Part shown: positions 1 to 6,800 of the stretch, in pieces | Numbering within the stretch: the stretch's first letter is position 1 | Layout: the number at the start of each line of letters is the position of its first letter | DNA from: Gemmatimonadota bacterium | GTDB lineage: Bacteria > Gemmatimonadota > Gemmatimonadetes > Gemmatimonadales > GWC2-71-9 | Length of the DNA stretch: 8,302 bases | NCBI GenBank assembly: GCA_003221985.1 | Contig: QHUQ01000117.1 | Coordinates: 1-8,302 of the forward strand | Direction of reading: 5' to 3' | The notes under the pieces: generated by a model | Databases searched by the model: none | What the model was told of the DNA's origin: nothing | The model's input: only the letters and a program-made list of their open reading frames with translations | Made by a program: the position numbers and the translations under genes

Positions 1-878
1 CCTCCGCCGAGACGGACCTGGTGACGCGGCCCCTCGAGGACCTGCACCAGAACACGGACTGCCGAATCGCTCGGCCCGGATCCCTGCGGCGGCACCGAGT
101 CGATGAGCGCAACGTTCACCGAGCTGAAGACGCCCATGCCGTAGAGATCGCGCTGCGTCTGGTACAGCGCGTCCTGTCTGAACCCATGGCCCGATCGCAC
201 CGACATGACGCGCCGCACGGTGCCGGTGTCCACGTCCCGCAGCCCGCGGATGACCACCTCGCCGATGCGCATGCGCGGGCCGGGCTGCGCGTCCAGCTCG
301 ACTTCCGCGCGCAAAATCCCCGCCTCCGAATCGAAGTTGCGCAGCACCTCGGCGTACGGGTAGCCGTGGTTGCGCAGCCGCGAGACGATCGTGTCGGCTG
401 ACGCCTGCATCAGGAAGCGGTTGAAGGGATCGCCGACCTGCAGCGGCAGATCGCGCTTGAGTTTTGCGACGTCGAAGATCCCGTCGAGGCCTGTGACGTC
501 GAGCCGAGTGACCCGGACCGGCTCACCTTCGTGAATCCGGAACGTGGCGTACACGTCGCGCGACGTGCGCCGCACCGACGTGTCGACGACCGCATTCATG
601 TAGCCGCTTTGGCGGTAGAACAGAATCAGACGGACGACGTCGCGGCGGAATTCGACTTCGTTGAAGTAGCGTTTCTCGCCGAGCCCCAGCCACCGCAAGT
701 ACCATCTGCTCGCCCACGCGCTCGATTTCGTCGTCGCGATCACACTCTCGAGTGTCAGACCATCGATCGCTCGGTTACCGTCGAACGACAGACCCCGAAC
801 TACCCGCTCCTGGTCTTGAGCGGACAGGACGGTTGACGCCGCCAGCGCAGCGAGCAGCAAAAGGGGTATGACACGCAA
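1..878 (-). CDS. BamA/TamA-family (Omp85) outer membrane assembly protein, N-terminal part, cut by window edge
   Basis: Reading the minus strand from a TTG at 878 gives 292 residues with no stop up to the window edge. Residues 1-20 form a signal peptide: an Arg, then a Leu/Ala-rich core, ending LSA before Gln21. Three POTRA-like repeats follow, at about 26-118, 121-200 and 203-280. Each has a short strand ending in a Gly (for example VTRLDVTGL at 123-131 and IGEVVIRGL at 205-213), a helical stretch with an RxxGY-type turn (YRQSGY 88-93, RNHGYPYAEV 169-178), and a closing strand. The last visible residues (VLEGPRHQVRLGG) match the linker into the Omp85 beta-barrel, which would lie beyond the edge. 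Omp85 proteins insert beta-barrels into the outer membrane. Three POTRAs resemble TamA more than five-POTRA BamA. No ATG lies near the start and the ribosome-binding site is weak. TTG at 878 was chosen because it places the signal peptide exactly at the N-terminus. The gene is divergent from the next one, with 25 bases between them. Confidence 0.88.
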   Translation of the reverse strand, partial: MRVIPLLLLAALAASTVLSAQDQERVVRGLSFDGNRAIDGLTLESVIATTKSSAWASRWYLRWLGLGEKRYFNEVEFRRDVVRLILFYRQSGYMNAVVDTSVRRTSRDVYATFRIHEGEPVRVTRLDVTGLDGIFDVAKLKRDLPLQVGDPFNRFLMQASADTIVSRLRNHGYPYAEVLRNFDSEAGILRAEVELDAQPGPRMRIGEVVIRGLRDVDTGTVRRVMSVRSGHGFRQDALYQTQRDLYGMGVFSSVNVALIDSVPPQGSGPSDSAVRVLVQVLEGPRHQVRLGG

Positions 879-908
879 TTGACGTGGTTTACCAATCTCG
901 GCTATGTT
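879..908 (+). promoter_or_regulatory. Candidate sigma70-type promoter for the peptide-binding-protein operon
   Basis: TTGACG at 879-884 (5 of 6 to the -35 consensus) is followed by an 18-base spacer and TATGTT at 903-908 (4 of 6 to the -10). It begins exactly one base after the divergent TTG start codon. The -10 overlaps the ATG at 904, so transcription would begin near 914-916. If this promoter is real, the ATG at 904 could not be the translation start from this transcript, and the in-frame TTG at 916 would be at or near the 5' end. This is found by eye only. Confidence 0.25.
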
Positions 909-932
909 GCGACACTTGCACCGTACTGTCAA
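904..932 (-). promoter_or_regulatory. Candidate sigma70-type promoter for the Omp85-family gene
   Basis: On the minus strand, a perfect -35 hexamer TTGACA lies at 932-927. A 17-base spacer follows, then CAACAT at 909-904, which matches the -10 consensus at its two most important positions (A2 and T6). This would start a transcript near 897, about 20 bases upstream of the TTG start. The site lies inside the first codons of the divergent binding-protein gene, as the 25-base gap requires. It is found by eye only. Confidence 0.3.
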
Positions 933-2490
933 CCTTTTCGACACCGCCAAGAACGCCCTGTTCCTCTGTATTCTCGCCGCCTGTCATGCTTCCGGCGGCG
1001 GCAACGAGGCTCGGGGGCTCATCTACTACGAGACGTACGATCCGCGCTCGCTCGATCCGGCACTCTCCACCGACGTGCCGACGGGCGAAATGGTGACGCT
1101 GCTGTTCGACGGGCTGACGCAGTTCGATCCCGACGGCAAGCTGCTGCCTGGACTGTCTGACCGCTGGACCGCCGATCGAACAGCCCAACGCTACGTTTTT
1201 CATCTGCGCCCCGGTGTCTCCTTTCATGACGGCACACCGCTCGTCGCCGCGGATGTAAAACGCTCGTTGGTGCGGGTGCTGAATCCGGCGACGCGCGGCG
1301 GCCGCGTGTGGCCGTTGCTCCCCATTGCCGGTGCGGCGGACTTCGCCGACGGGCGCGCGCGGGACGTCAGCGGCATCGCTGTCCTGGGCGACACCGCGGT
1401 GGCCTTCACGTTGACCGAGCCGCTCGCCGTCTTTCCCAAATTCCTCGCGATGCCGGTCGCGTCCGTCGTGCCTTCGACCGTTCCAGCCGAGTTCGGCCAG
1501 CCGCCCGTCGGGACGGGACCGTGGCGCTTCGTGGCGTGGCAGCACGACGATTACCTGCGGTTTGCGAAAAACCCGAGCTACTGGGGTGGCCCGGCGGAGA
1601 GCGATACGCTCACCGTCCGAATCATTCCGGAGCCGTTGACGCGCGTCGCGGAGCTGCAGGCGGACCGGGTGTCCGTATCGGAGATCCCGTTTGGCGAAAC
1701 CGGAAAGTGGGAGCGCGAGCACCCCGACTGGCTGCAGCGCAAAGCGGCGCTCCGCGCCGTGTATGTGCCCCTGAACAACCGCCGAGGGCCGTTGCGCGAT
1801 CCGCGGGTGCGCCAGGCGATCAATCACGCGGTCAACGTGCCCGAGATTCTGCGCACCGTTTGGAACGGCCGCGGAGTCCGGGCCGCGGGAGCGATACCGC
1901 CGACGTTGGGGGGAAGTGATCCGGGACGAAAACCGTATAGCTACGACACAACGGCAGCCCGCCGGCTGCTCGCGGCCGCCGGATACCCGGACGGCTTTGC
2001 GGTCCAACTCTGGCGCTCCGGAACGAACGTGGAGATGGGTCGCGTCGCCCAGGCGATTCAGGCGCAGCTGGGCGCCGTCGGCATCCGCGTCGAAATCGTA
2101 TCCCGCGACGCCTCCAGCATGCGCGAGGCGGTTCGCAAGGGCGACACCGACATGGCCATCACCGACTGGTGGGCCGACTACCCCGACGCCGACAACTTCC
2201 TGTATCCGCTGTTCCACAGCGCCAGCTTCGGACCGGGCGGCAACTACGCCTTCTACCGCGATCGGGTGACCGACTCGCTCATCATGGTTGCGCGCCGTAC
2301 CGTCGACCAGCCAGCGCGCGAGGCGCTCTACCGCCGCATCGACAACCGCGTCTTTGAAGCGGCGCCCTGGCTCTACCTCTGGTTCTCCGTCGATCTCTGG
2401 GCGGTGCAGCCGACCATCGAGGGGTGGGACCTGCCCGTCATTTTCAACGGCCAGCGTTGGACCAAGGCGCGTGTTACAACTCGTCGGTAG
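904..2490 (+). CDS. ABC transporter peptide-type substrate-binding lipoprotein (SBP family 5)
   Basis: A 528-residue protein, within the usual range for DppA/OppA-type binding proteins. These capture peptides (some members take nickel or glycosides) outside the inner membrane and deliver them to an ABC importer. The N-terminus is a lipoprotein signal: a hydrophobic ALFLCILAAC stretch with lipobox LAAC and acylation Cys27. Family-typical segments follow in order: YYETYDPRSLDPALS (mature N-terminus), SFHDGTPLVAADVKRS near 105-119, the hallmark VGTGPWRFVAW near 202-212 followed by NPSYWGG, and WWADYPDADNFLYPLF near 421-436. The start is uncertain. ATG at 904 gives a rather long n-region, and in-frame TTG codons at 907 and 916 are alternatives that keep the lipobox. 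The stop overlaps the downstream permease by 20 bases, indicating an operon. The exact ligand cannot be read from the sequence. Confidence 0.93.
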   Translation: MLRHLHRTVNLFDTAKNALFLCILAACHASGGGNEARGLIYYETYDPRSLDPALSTDVPTGEMVTLLFDGLTQFDPDGKLLPGLSDRWTADRTAQRYVFHLRPGVSFHDGTPLVAADVKRSLVRVLNPATRGGRVWPLLPIAGAADFADGRARDVSGIAVLGDTAVAFTLTEPLAVFPKFLAMPVASVVPSTVPAEFGQPPVGTGPWRFVAWQHDDYLRFAKNPSYWGGPAESDTLTVRIIPEPLTRVAELQADRVSVSEIPFGETGKWEREHPDWLQRKAALRAVYVPLNNRRGPLRDPRVRQAINHAVNVPEILRTVWNGRGVRAAGAIPPTLGGSDPGRKPYSYDTTAARRLLAAAGYPDGFAVQLWRSGTNVEMGRVAQAIQAQLGAVGIRVEIVSRDASSMREAVRKGDTDMAITDWWADYPDADNFLYPLFHSASFGPGGNYAFYRDRVTDSLIMVARRTVDQPAREALYRRIDNRVFEAAPWLYLWFSVDLWAVQPTIEGWDLPVIFNGQRWTKARVTTRR

Positions 2491-3391
2491 GCGGTTGCTC
2501 GCGACGATTCCGACGCTGTTCGGTGTCCTGGTTGTCGCATTCCTGTTATTGAACGTCGTGCCCGGCGATCCCGTCGCCGAGATGGTCGGGGAGCGGGCCG
2601 ATTCCGCCACGATCGCCCGGCTGCGCGGCGAGCTGCATCTCGACGAGCCGATTCTGGTGCAATTCGGCCACTATCTCTGGGGTGTCGTCCGCGGCGACCT
2701 GGGTCGCTCCTACATCACGCAGCGTCCCGTGCTCGGGGACCTGGCCGAGCGCTTTCCCAAGACGCTGCAGCTCGCCGGCGCGGCGATGCTGCTGGCGGCG
2801 ACCTGCGGCATCACCCTCGGCGTGCTCTCGGGCGTCCGCCCGGGCGGCATGATCGACCGCTTCAGTATGCTGATCGCCTACGTCGGCGTGTCTTTCCCGG
2901 TCTACTGGGTCGGCCTGCTGCTGATTCTGCTGTTCGCGGTGGCGCTGCGCTGGCTGCCGCCGTCGGGCTACGGCGGCTTGGCCTTCCTCGTGCTGCCCGC
3001 CCTCACGCTCGGCACGCGTTCGATCGCGTTTCTCGCCCGGATGACGCGCGGCGCGATGCTCGAAATCCTGCCGTCCGACTTCGTGCGCACCGCGCGCGCC
3101 AAAGGGCTCGGCGAACGGCGGGTGATCGGGCGGCACGCGCTGCGCAACGCGCTGTTGCCGATCATTACGGTGCTGGGTCTCGATGTTGGCAATTATCTGA
3201 CCGGCAGCATTCTGACCGAGACGATATTTTCCTGGCCCGGGGTGGGGCGGTACGTGCTGCTGGCGATTCAAAAACGCGATCTCCCGGCGGTCCAGGGCAG
3301 CATCCTTTTCTTGTCCGTGATCTTCGTGCTCGTCAACCTTGTCACCGACGTGCTCTATGCGAAAGCTGATCCTCGCGTCGCTTACGATTAG
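2471..3391 (+). CDS. ABC transporter permease, DppB/OppB type
   Basis: A 306-residue inner-membrane permease of the peptide/nickel (BPD_transp_1) class. The GTG at 2471 was chosen because it gives the canonical N-terminus (LVGRRLLATIPTLFGVLVVAFLLLNVVPGDP). The frame is open further upstream, but that would read through the binding-protein gene. Likely membrane segments lie near residues 9-30, 99-121, 133-158, 171-190, 226-246 and 276-296. A periplasmic loop with NVVPGDP (28-34) and LGRSY (77-81), typical of DppB, follows the first segment. The cytoplasmic coupling (EAA-like) loop is at about 203-230 (RTARAKGL to NALLP), and the protein ends in the family-typical ADPRVAYD. It is therefore full length. 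It overlaps the binding protein by 20 bases and dacB by 35 bases, so translation is probably coupled. Such importers need a second permease (DppC type) and ATPases, and neither is next to it here. Confidence 0.94.
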   Translation: MLQLVGRRLLATIPTLFGVLVVAFLLLNVVPGDPVAEMVGERADSATIARLRGELHLDEPILVQFGHYLWGVVRGDLGRSYITQRPVLGDLAERFPKTLQLAGAAMLLAATCGITLGVLSGVRPGGMIDRFSMLIAYVGVSFPVYWVGLLLILLFAVALRWLPPSGYGGLAFLVLPALTLGTRSIAFLARMTRGAMLEILPSDFVRTARAKGLGERRVIGRHALRNALLPIITVLGLDVGNYLTGSILTETIFSWPGVGRYVLLAIQKRDLPAVQGSILFLSVIFVLVNLVTDVLYAKADPRVAYD

Positions 3392-4841
3392 CGCCGCGGT
3401 GTCCCTGCAGGGGCAAAGCCGAGGCTCGGTACAGCAGCGGGTCTCACGGCTGCTCGACCAGCCGCCGTTCGATCGCGCGACGTGGAATGTCTATGCGCAA
3501 GACGACCGCGGGCGGGTGCTCTTCAATCGCAATGGGGATCGTTTCTCGGTTCCGGCGAGCAATACAAAGCTCGTGGTCTCCGCCGTGGCGACGGCCCTGC
3601 TCCCTGCCGACTATCGCGCTCGCACGAGCGTGTACGCCAACGGCACGGTCACCAACGGCATTCTCCACGGCGACCTCGTGTTGTACGGGCGAGGTGATCC
3701 GACGTGGTCGCAGCGCTGCTACACGATCGACACGCTGGCACCCGGTGGCTGCGACTCGACCTGGACCGCCGTGGACGCGATTGCCGACTCGCTGCGGGCC
3801 CACGGGCTGCGGCGCGTCACGGGACGGATCATCGGCGACGGATCGTATTTCGAGCCGACGCTGACGCACTGGGGCTGGAATTCGTTCGATCTCAACTGGT
3901 GGTACGCAGCGCCGGTGTCCGGGCTCGGCTTTCACGACAACAGCGTCGATTTCCAGATCACGCCGGGCGCGGCGGTCGATCAGCCGCCGGCCATCACCTG
4001 GAATCCCGATCTTCACCTGTTCACGTTCGAAAACCGCGCCCGCACCGTCCCCGCGGACTCGGCCACGACGATCGGCGACAACTTCTTCCGAAAGCCCGGC
4101 ACGCTCGAAATCTGGGCCGAGGGCACCGTGTCGCTGAGCCGCGCGCCGTGGATTGAAAGCTTCGCGCTCCCCGATCCCAACCTGTTCGCCGCGCGCGCGC
4201 TCGAAGCGTCGCTCCAGAAGAAGGGGATCTCCGTCGCGGGCGGCGCCGGCAGCACGACGGATTCCATGGAGTACCGCGCGCTGCGCTGCTGCGGCAGTCC
4301 CATCGCCGAGTACCAGGGCCGGCCACTGCCCGACATCCTCTTCCCCATCCTCAACACGAGCCAGAACTGGTTCGCCGAGATGCTGCTCAAGACTCTGGCC
4401 CGCCAGGTGGGCGACACGGGCAGCTGGACCAAGGGGCTGGACGTCGAGAAGCGGTTTCTGGTCGATTCGGTGAAGGTCGACTCGACCGCGTTCGACCTCG
4501 AGGACGGCTCGGGCCTGTCGGCGGGCAATCTCGTCACGCCGCACGCCTTCGTGCAGCTGCTCGCCTACATGTACCGGCATCCCAAACGGGGGCCGTTTCT
4601 TGCCGCGCTGCCGCGGGCGCAGCAGCGCGGCTCGCTGCTCAAGCGCTTTGCCGGGACACCGCTGGAGGGACGCGTGCTGGCGAAGACGGGATCGATTAAC
4701 CGCGTGAATACGCTGTCGGGATACATCGAGAAAGCGGACGGGCGGGTGATTACGTTTTCAATCCAGGCAAATGCTCATGACGTCCCCACAAGACAAATGC
4801 TGGCTCAGATCGACTCGGTGGTAGTGCAACTGGCGCGTTAG
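3357..4841 (+). CDS. dacB: PBP4-type D-alanyl-D-alanine carboxypeptidase/endopeptidase (peptidase S13)
   Basis: A 494-residue periplasmic DD-peptidase. The family removes the terminal D-Ala from peptidoglycan stem peptides and cuts D-Ala-mDAP cross-links. The ATG at 3357 gives a clean signal peptide (MRKLILASLTISAAVSLQGQ), so an upstream in-frame TTG at 3339 was rejected. All three penicillin-binding motifs are present: SNTK with nucleophile Ser68 and Lys71, the DGSGLSAGN segment (383-391) at the place of the SxN motif, and KTG at 443-445. Other S13 hallmarks are PASNTK preceded by a LFNRNGDRFSV strand, YGRGDPT, IGDGSYFE, and INRVNTLSGYI after KTG. The length fits the family, which carries a large insert between the first two motifs. 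The first 35 bases overlap the end of the permease gene and no Shine-Dalgarno sequence is visible, so expression probably relies on translational coupling. Its stop overlaps that of the convergent reductase gene. Confidence 0.95.
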   Translation: MRKLILASLTISAAVSLQGQSRGSVQQRVSRLLDQPPFDRATWNVYAQDDRGRVLFNRNGDRFSVPASNTKLVVSAVATALLPADYRARTSVYANGTVTNGILHGDLVLYGRGDPTWSQRCYTIDTLAPGGCDSTWTAVDAIADSLRAHGLRRVTGRIIGDGSYFEPTLTHWGWNSFDLNWWYAAPVSGLGFHDNSVDFQITPGAAVDQPPAITWNPDLHLFTFENRARTVPADSATTIGDNFFRKPGTLEIWAEGTVSLSRAPWIESFALPDPNLFAARALEASLQKKGISVAGGAGSTTDSMEYRALRCCGSPIAEYQGRPLPDILFPILNTSQNWFAEMLLKTLARQVGDTGSWTKGLDVEKRFLVDSVKVDSTAFDLEDGSGLSAGNLVTPHAFVQLLAYMYRHPKRGPFLAALPRAQQRGSLLKRFAGTPLEGRVLAKTGSINRVNTLSGYIEKADGRVITFSIQANAHDVPTRQMLAQIDSVVVQLAR

Positions 4842-5860
4842 TCTTCTTTCTGTCCGAAGATGGCCATGTTCGAGCTGTGCCCCGGCATGAACTTGGCCGA
4901 GGGATTGAGGAAGTGCACGGCGTGATTGACGGCGATGCAGGCCTCCGCGACGCCCGTCGCGATCAGCTTGAGCTTTCCCGGATAGGTCGTGATGTCGCCC
5001 GCCGCGTAGATGCCGGGAATGTTCGTCTCCATGGTCTGGGCGACCTTGATGTCGCCCTTCTCGATCTCCAGCCCCCACTCGGCGATCGCCCCTAACGACG
5101 AGATGAACCCGAGCTGCGGGATGACGCAGTCCATGGGGAGCGTCTCTTCCTCTTTGGTCTTGTTGTTGAAGATCGTGACGCGCTCGATGCGGCTCGAACC
5201 GGCGATCTCCTTGAGCTCCCAGAACGTGCGCAGCTGCATCTTGCCGGCGGCCGACAACGCCTGCACCTGATCGACCGTCGCCTGGTGCGCGCGAAAGCCG
5301 TCGCGCCGGTGGATCATCACGATCGATTGCGCGATGCCCTGCAGGTTCACCGCCCAGTCGAACGCCGAGTCGCCGCCACCCACGATCAGGATCCGCTTGC
5401 CGGCAAACTCGCGCGGATTGAGCACGCGGTCGTGCAGGCCTTTGTCGTTCCACTGATCCACGTCCTTGAGCGGCAGCTTGCGGGGCGTGAAGGCGCCGAT
5501 GCCGCCGGCGATCAGGACGGTGCGGCCCGGATACTCGTCCTGGTCGGTGACGATCGTGAAAAGCGGCTTGCCGTTCTCCTGGGTTTGCTTGAGCGCGACG
5601 ACTTTCTGCGCGAGATGCACGGGCCCCTTCCACTGGAGCCCCTGCTCCGCCATTCCCTTCACGAGATCCTTGGCGAGGATCTTGGGAAATCCGGCGACAT
5701 CGAAGATGTATTTCTCCGGATAGAGCGCGGTGAGCTGCCCCCCTACCTGATCGAGATTGTCGATCAGGCGGTGTGACGCGCCGCGCATCCCGGCGTAAAA
5801 CGCCGCGAACAGCCCCGTCGGGCCGGCTCCGATGATCGTGATATCTTTCGCCTCTTGCAT
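4838..5860 (-). CDS. Ferredoxin/flavodoxin-NADP reductase, type 2 (thioredoxin-reductase-like, YumC family)
   Basis: A 340-residue FAD- and NADPH-binding flavoprotein that moves electrons between NADPH and ferredoxin or flavodoxin in the cytoplasm. The FAD-binding motif is GAGPTGL at 11-17, and LDQVGGQLTALYPEK at 36-50 is typical of this family. The NADPH domain carries GGGDSA (161-166) and HRRDGFRAH (184-192), whose arginines should contact the NADP phosphate. A second FAD motif, YAAGDI, is at 285-290. The C-terminal GHSSN (327-331) belongs to the reductase family rather than to thioredoxin reductase. The CxxC redox pair of true thioredoxin reductases is missing; only Cys245 and Cys308 are present. 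The ATG at 5860 lies just before the FAD motif, as usual, though no good ribosome-binding site is seen. The gene is convergent with dacB, overlapping it by 4 bases including both stops. It is divergent from the lipoprotein gene, with 6 bases of overlap at the starts. Confidence 0.95.
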   Translation of the reverse strand: MQEAKDITIIGAGPTGLFAAFYAGMRGASHRLIDNLDQVGGQLTALYPEKYIFDVAGFPKILAKDLVKGMAEQGLQWKGPVHLAQKVVALKQTQENGKPLFTIVTDQDEYPGRTVLIAGGIGAFTPRKLPLKDVDQWNDKGLHDRVLNPREFAGKRILIVGGGDSAFDWAVNLQGIAQSIVMIHRRDGFRAHQATVDQVQALSAAGKMQLRTFWELKEIAGSSRIERVTIFNNKTKEEETLPMDCVIPQLGFISSLGAIAEWGLEIEKGDIKVAQTMETNIPGIYAAGDITTYPGKLKLIATGVAEACIAVNHAVHFLNPSAKFMPGHSSNMAIFGQKED

Positions 5861-6784
5861 CGGGCCAACGCTAGCGCGCTTCTCGTCCTCGGTCTACTGG
5901 CCTGCGCCGGCGGGGGGCCGCACGCCGCGCTCGGCTGGAGTCTGGGCGGGGAAGCGCACGTGTTCGTGGCCAACGATCGCTTCGCGCGCGATTTCTACCG
6001 CCAGCTGACGGGGGGCGGGAATCTGCTGGACACGCTCGCGGGACGGCCGCTCGCCGCCGTGGACGCGCGGCGGGCGCGGGGCGCCACGGTGTTGTCGGCG
6101 AACGGCGCCGCCGCCGCGCGGCTGACGCTGGCGCGCTTCCATGCGCCGCAGACCTGCGGCTCTCCCAGCCTGGTCACGGAGTTGGTACTCGCGTTCCCGG
6201 CTGGCGGAGCGGGCGCCCGCAGCACGCCGCCATCGCACGTGACCGTCGTGGCGCTGCTCGACGCGCCGCCATTCGCCGGCGGTGGCGGAGCGCGACGCTC
6301 ACTCCCGCCGCGCTCCGCCGCGGTCGATCTCGTCAATCGGGTCGCGCAGCGCGCGGAGAGTGTCAGCGGACGTACACGCGCCACGCTGCTGCGCGCGCTG
6401 ACGCTCGACGCCGAACAGGCGGCGGACGCGGGCGAGGTAGTCGCTCTGGGATCGCGCTATGCCGTCGGATTTCGGGCGCGGTTCGTCACGCCGGCCGGTG
6501 ACACACTGCTCATCAGCGGCGTCGCGGCGACCGACGTCGATCTCCACGCCTTACGGTGGGTCGTGCGGCCGCAGCGGGCGCGGCTGGTGGGCGGCATGAT
6601 GACGCGCACCAGCGCCGGCAGGCGTTACTCGCTGCGCGGCGCGCTCATGGGTCAGGGAGGCGAGCCGCTCCTGCTGCTCGACGAAATCGCGGACGTCGCG
6701 CCGCGCGATTCGCGCGCCACTGCCGTCGATGTCGCAAGCCGCCGGGTGATTGCGGCCCAGCCGCTCGCGCTGCGTTGCCCCTGA
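5855..6784 (+). CDS. Predicted lipoprotein of unknown function
   Basis: A 309-residue protein that I do not recognise. A TTG at 5855 gives MHRANASALLVLGLLAC, a short lipoprotein signal with lipobox LLAC and acylation Cys17, followed by a small Gly-rich linker. No ATG or GTG start would keep this signal, so TTG is the likeliest start. The rest is Ala/Arg-rich with no membrane segment and no catalytic motif I can name. Apart from the lipid Cys there are only two cysteines, Cys101 and the penultimate Cys308, which could form a disulfide outside the cytoplasm. A region of alternating hydrophobic strands (about 190-290, for example YAVGFRARFVTP and DTLLISGVAATDV) suggests a beta-rich fold. The start overlaps the reductase start by 6 bases on the opposite strand. 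The stop is 16 bases before the adenosyltransferase remnant, so these two may be co-transcribed. That it is a real gene is supported by the lipobox and by an open frame filling the gap exactly. Confidence 0.75.
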   Translation: MHRANASALLVLGLLACAGGGPHAALGWSLGGEAHVFVANDRFARDFYRQLTGGGNLLDTLAGRPLAAVDARRARGATVLSANGAAAARLTLARFHAPQTCGSPSLVTELVLAFPAGGAGARSTPPSHVTVVALLDAPPFAGGGGARRSLPPRSAAVDLVNRVAQRAESVSGRTRATLLRALTLDAEQAADAGEVVALGSRYAVGFRARFVTPAGDTLLISGVAATDVDLHALRWVVRPQRARLVGGMMTRTSAGRRYSLRGALMGQGGEPLLLLDEIADVAPRDSRATAVDVASRRVIAAQPLALRCP

Positions 6785-6800
6785 GCATAGGTTCCCGCGC

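Noticed and set aside
21..836. Plus-strand open frames opposite the Omp85-family gene
   Set aside because: The minus frame gives a signal peptide and POTRA repeats, while the plus frames give Arg/His-rich shadow translations.
889..2610. Long minus-strand open frame (573 codons) opposite the binding-protein gene
   Set aside because: It is antisense to a gene with clear family motifs. Its translation is Arg/His/Gly/Val-rich with no recognisable domain, as expected for a shadow frame in GC-rich DNA.
2546..3271. Minus-strand open frame (241 codons) opposite the permease
   Set aside because: The His/Arg/Gln/Ala-rich translation has no hydrophobic or domain pattern. The plus strand encodes a complete permease.
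3444..4580. Minus-strand open frame (378 codons) opposite dacB
   Set aside because: dacB in the plus frame has all three penicillin-binding motifs. The antisense translation is low-complexity Arg/Val/Gly and matches nothing known.
4835..4870. Possible bidirectional terminator between dacB and the reductase
   Set aside because: Only a pyrimidine-rich run (CTTCTTTCTG) is seen; no inverted repeat of useful length is present.
5839..5847. Extended -10-like sequence (TGATATCTT) just before the lipoprotein start
   Set aside because: There is no acceptable -35 upstream, and the bases encode the conserved KDITII N-terminus of the reductase on the other strand, which explains them.
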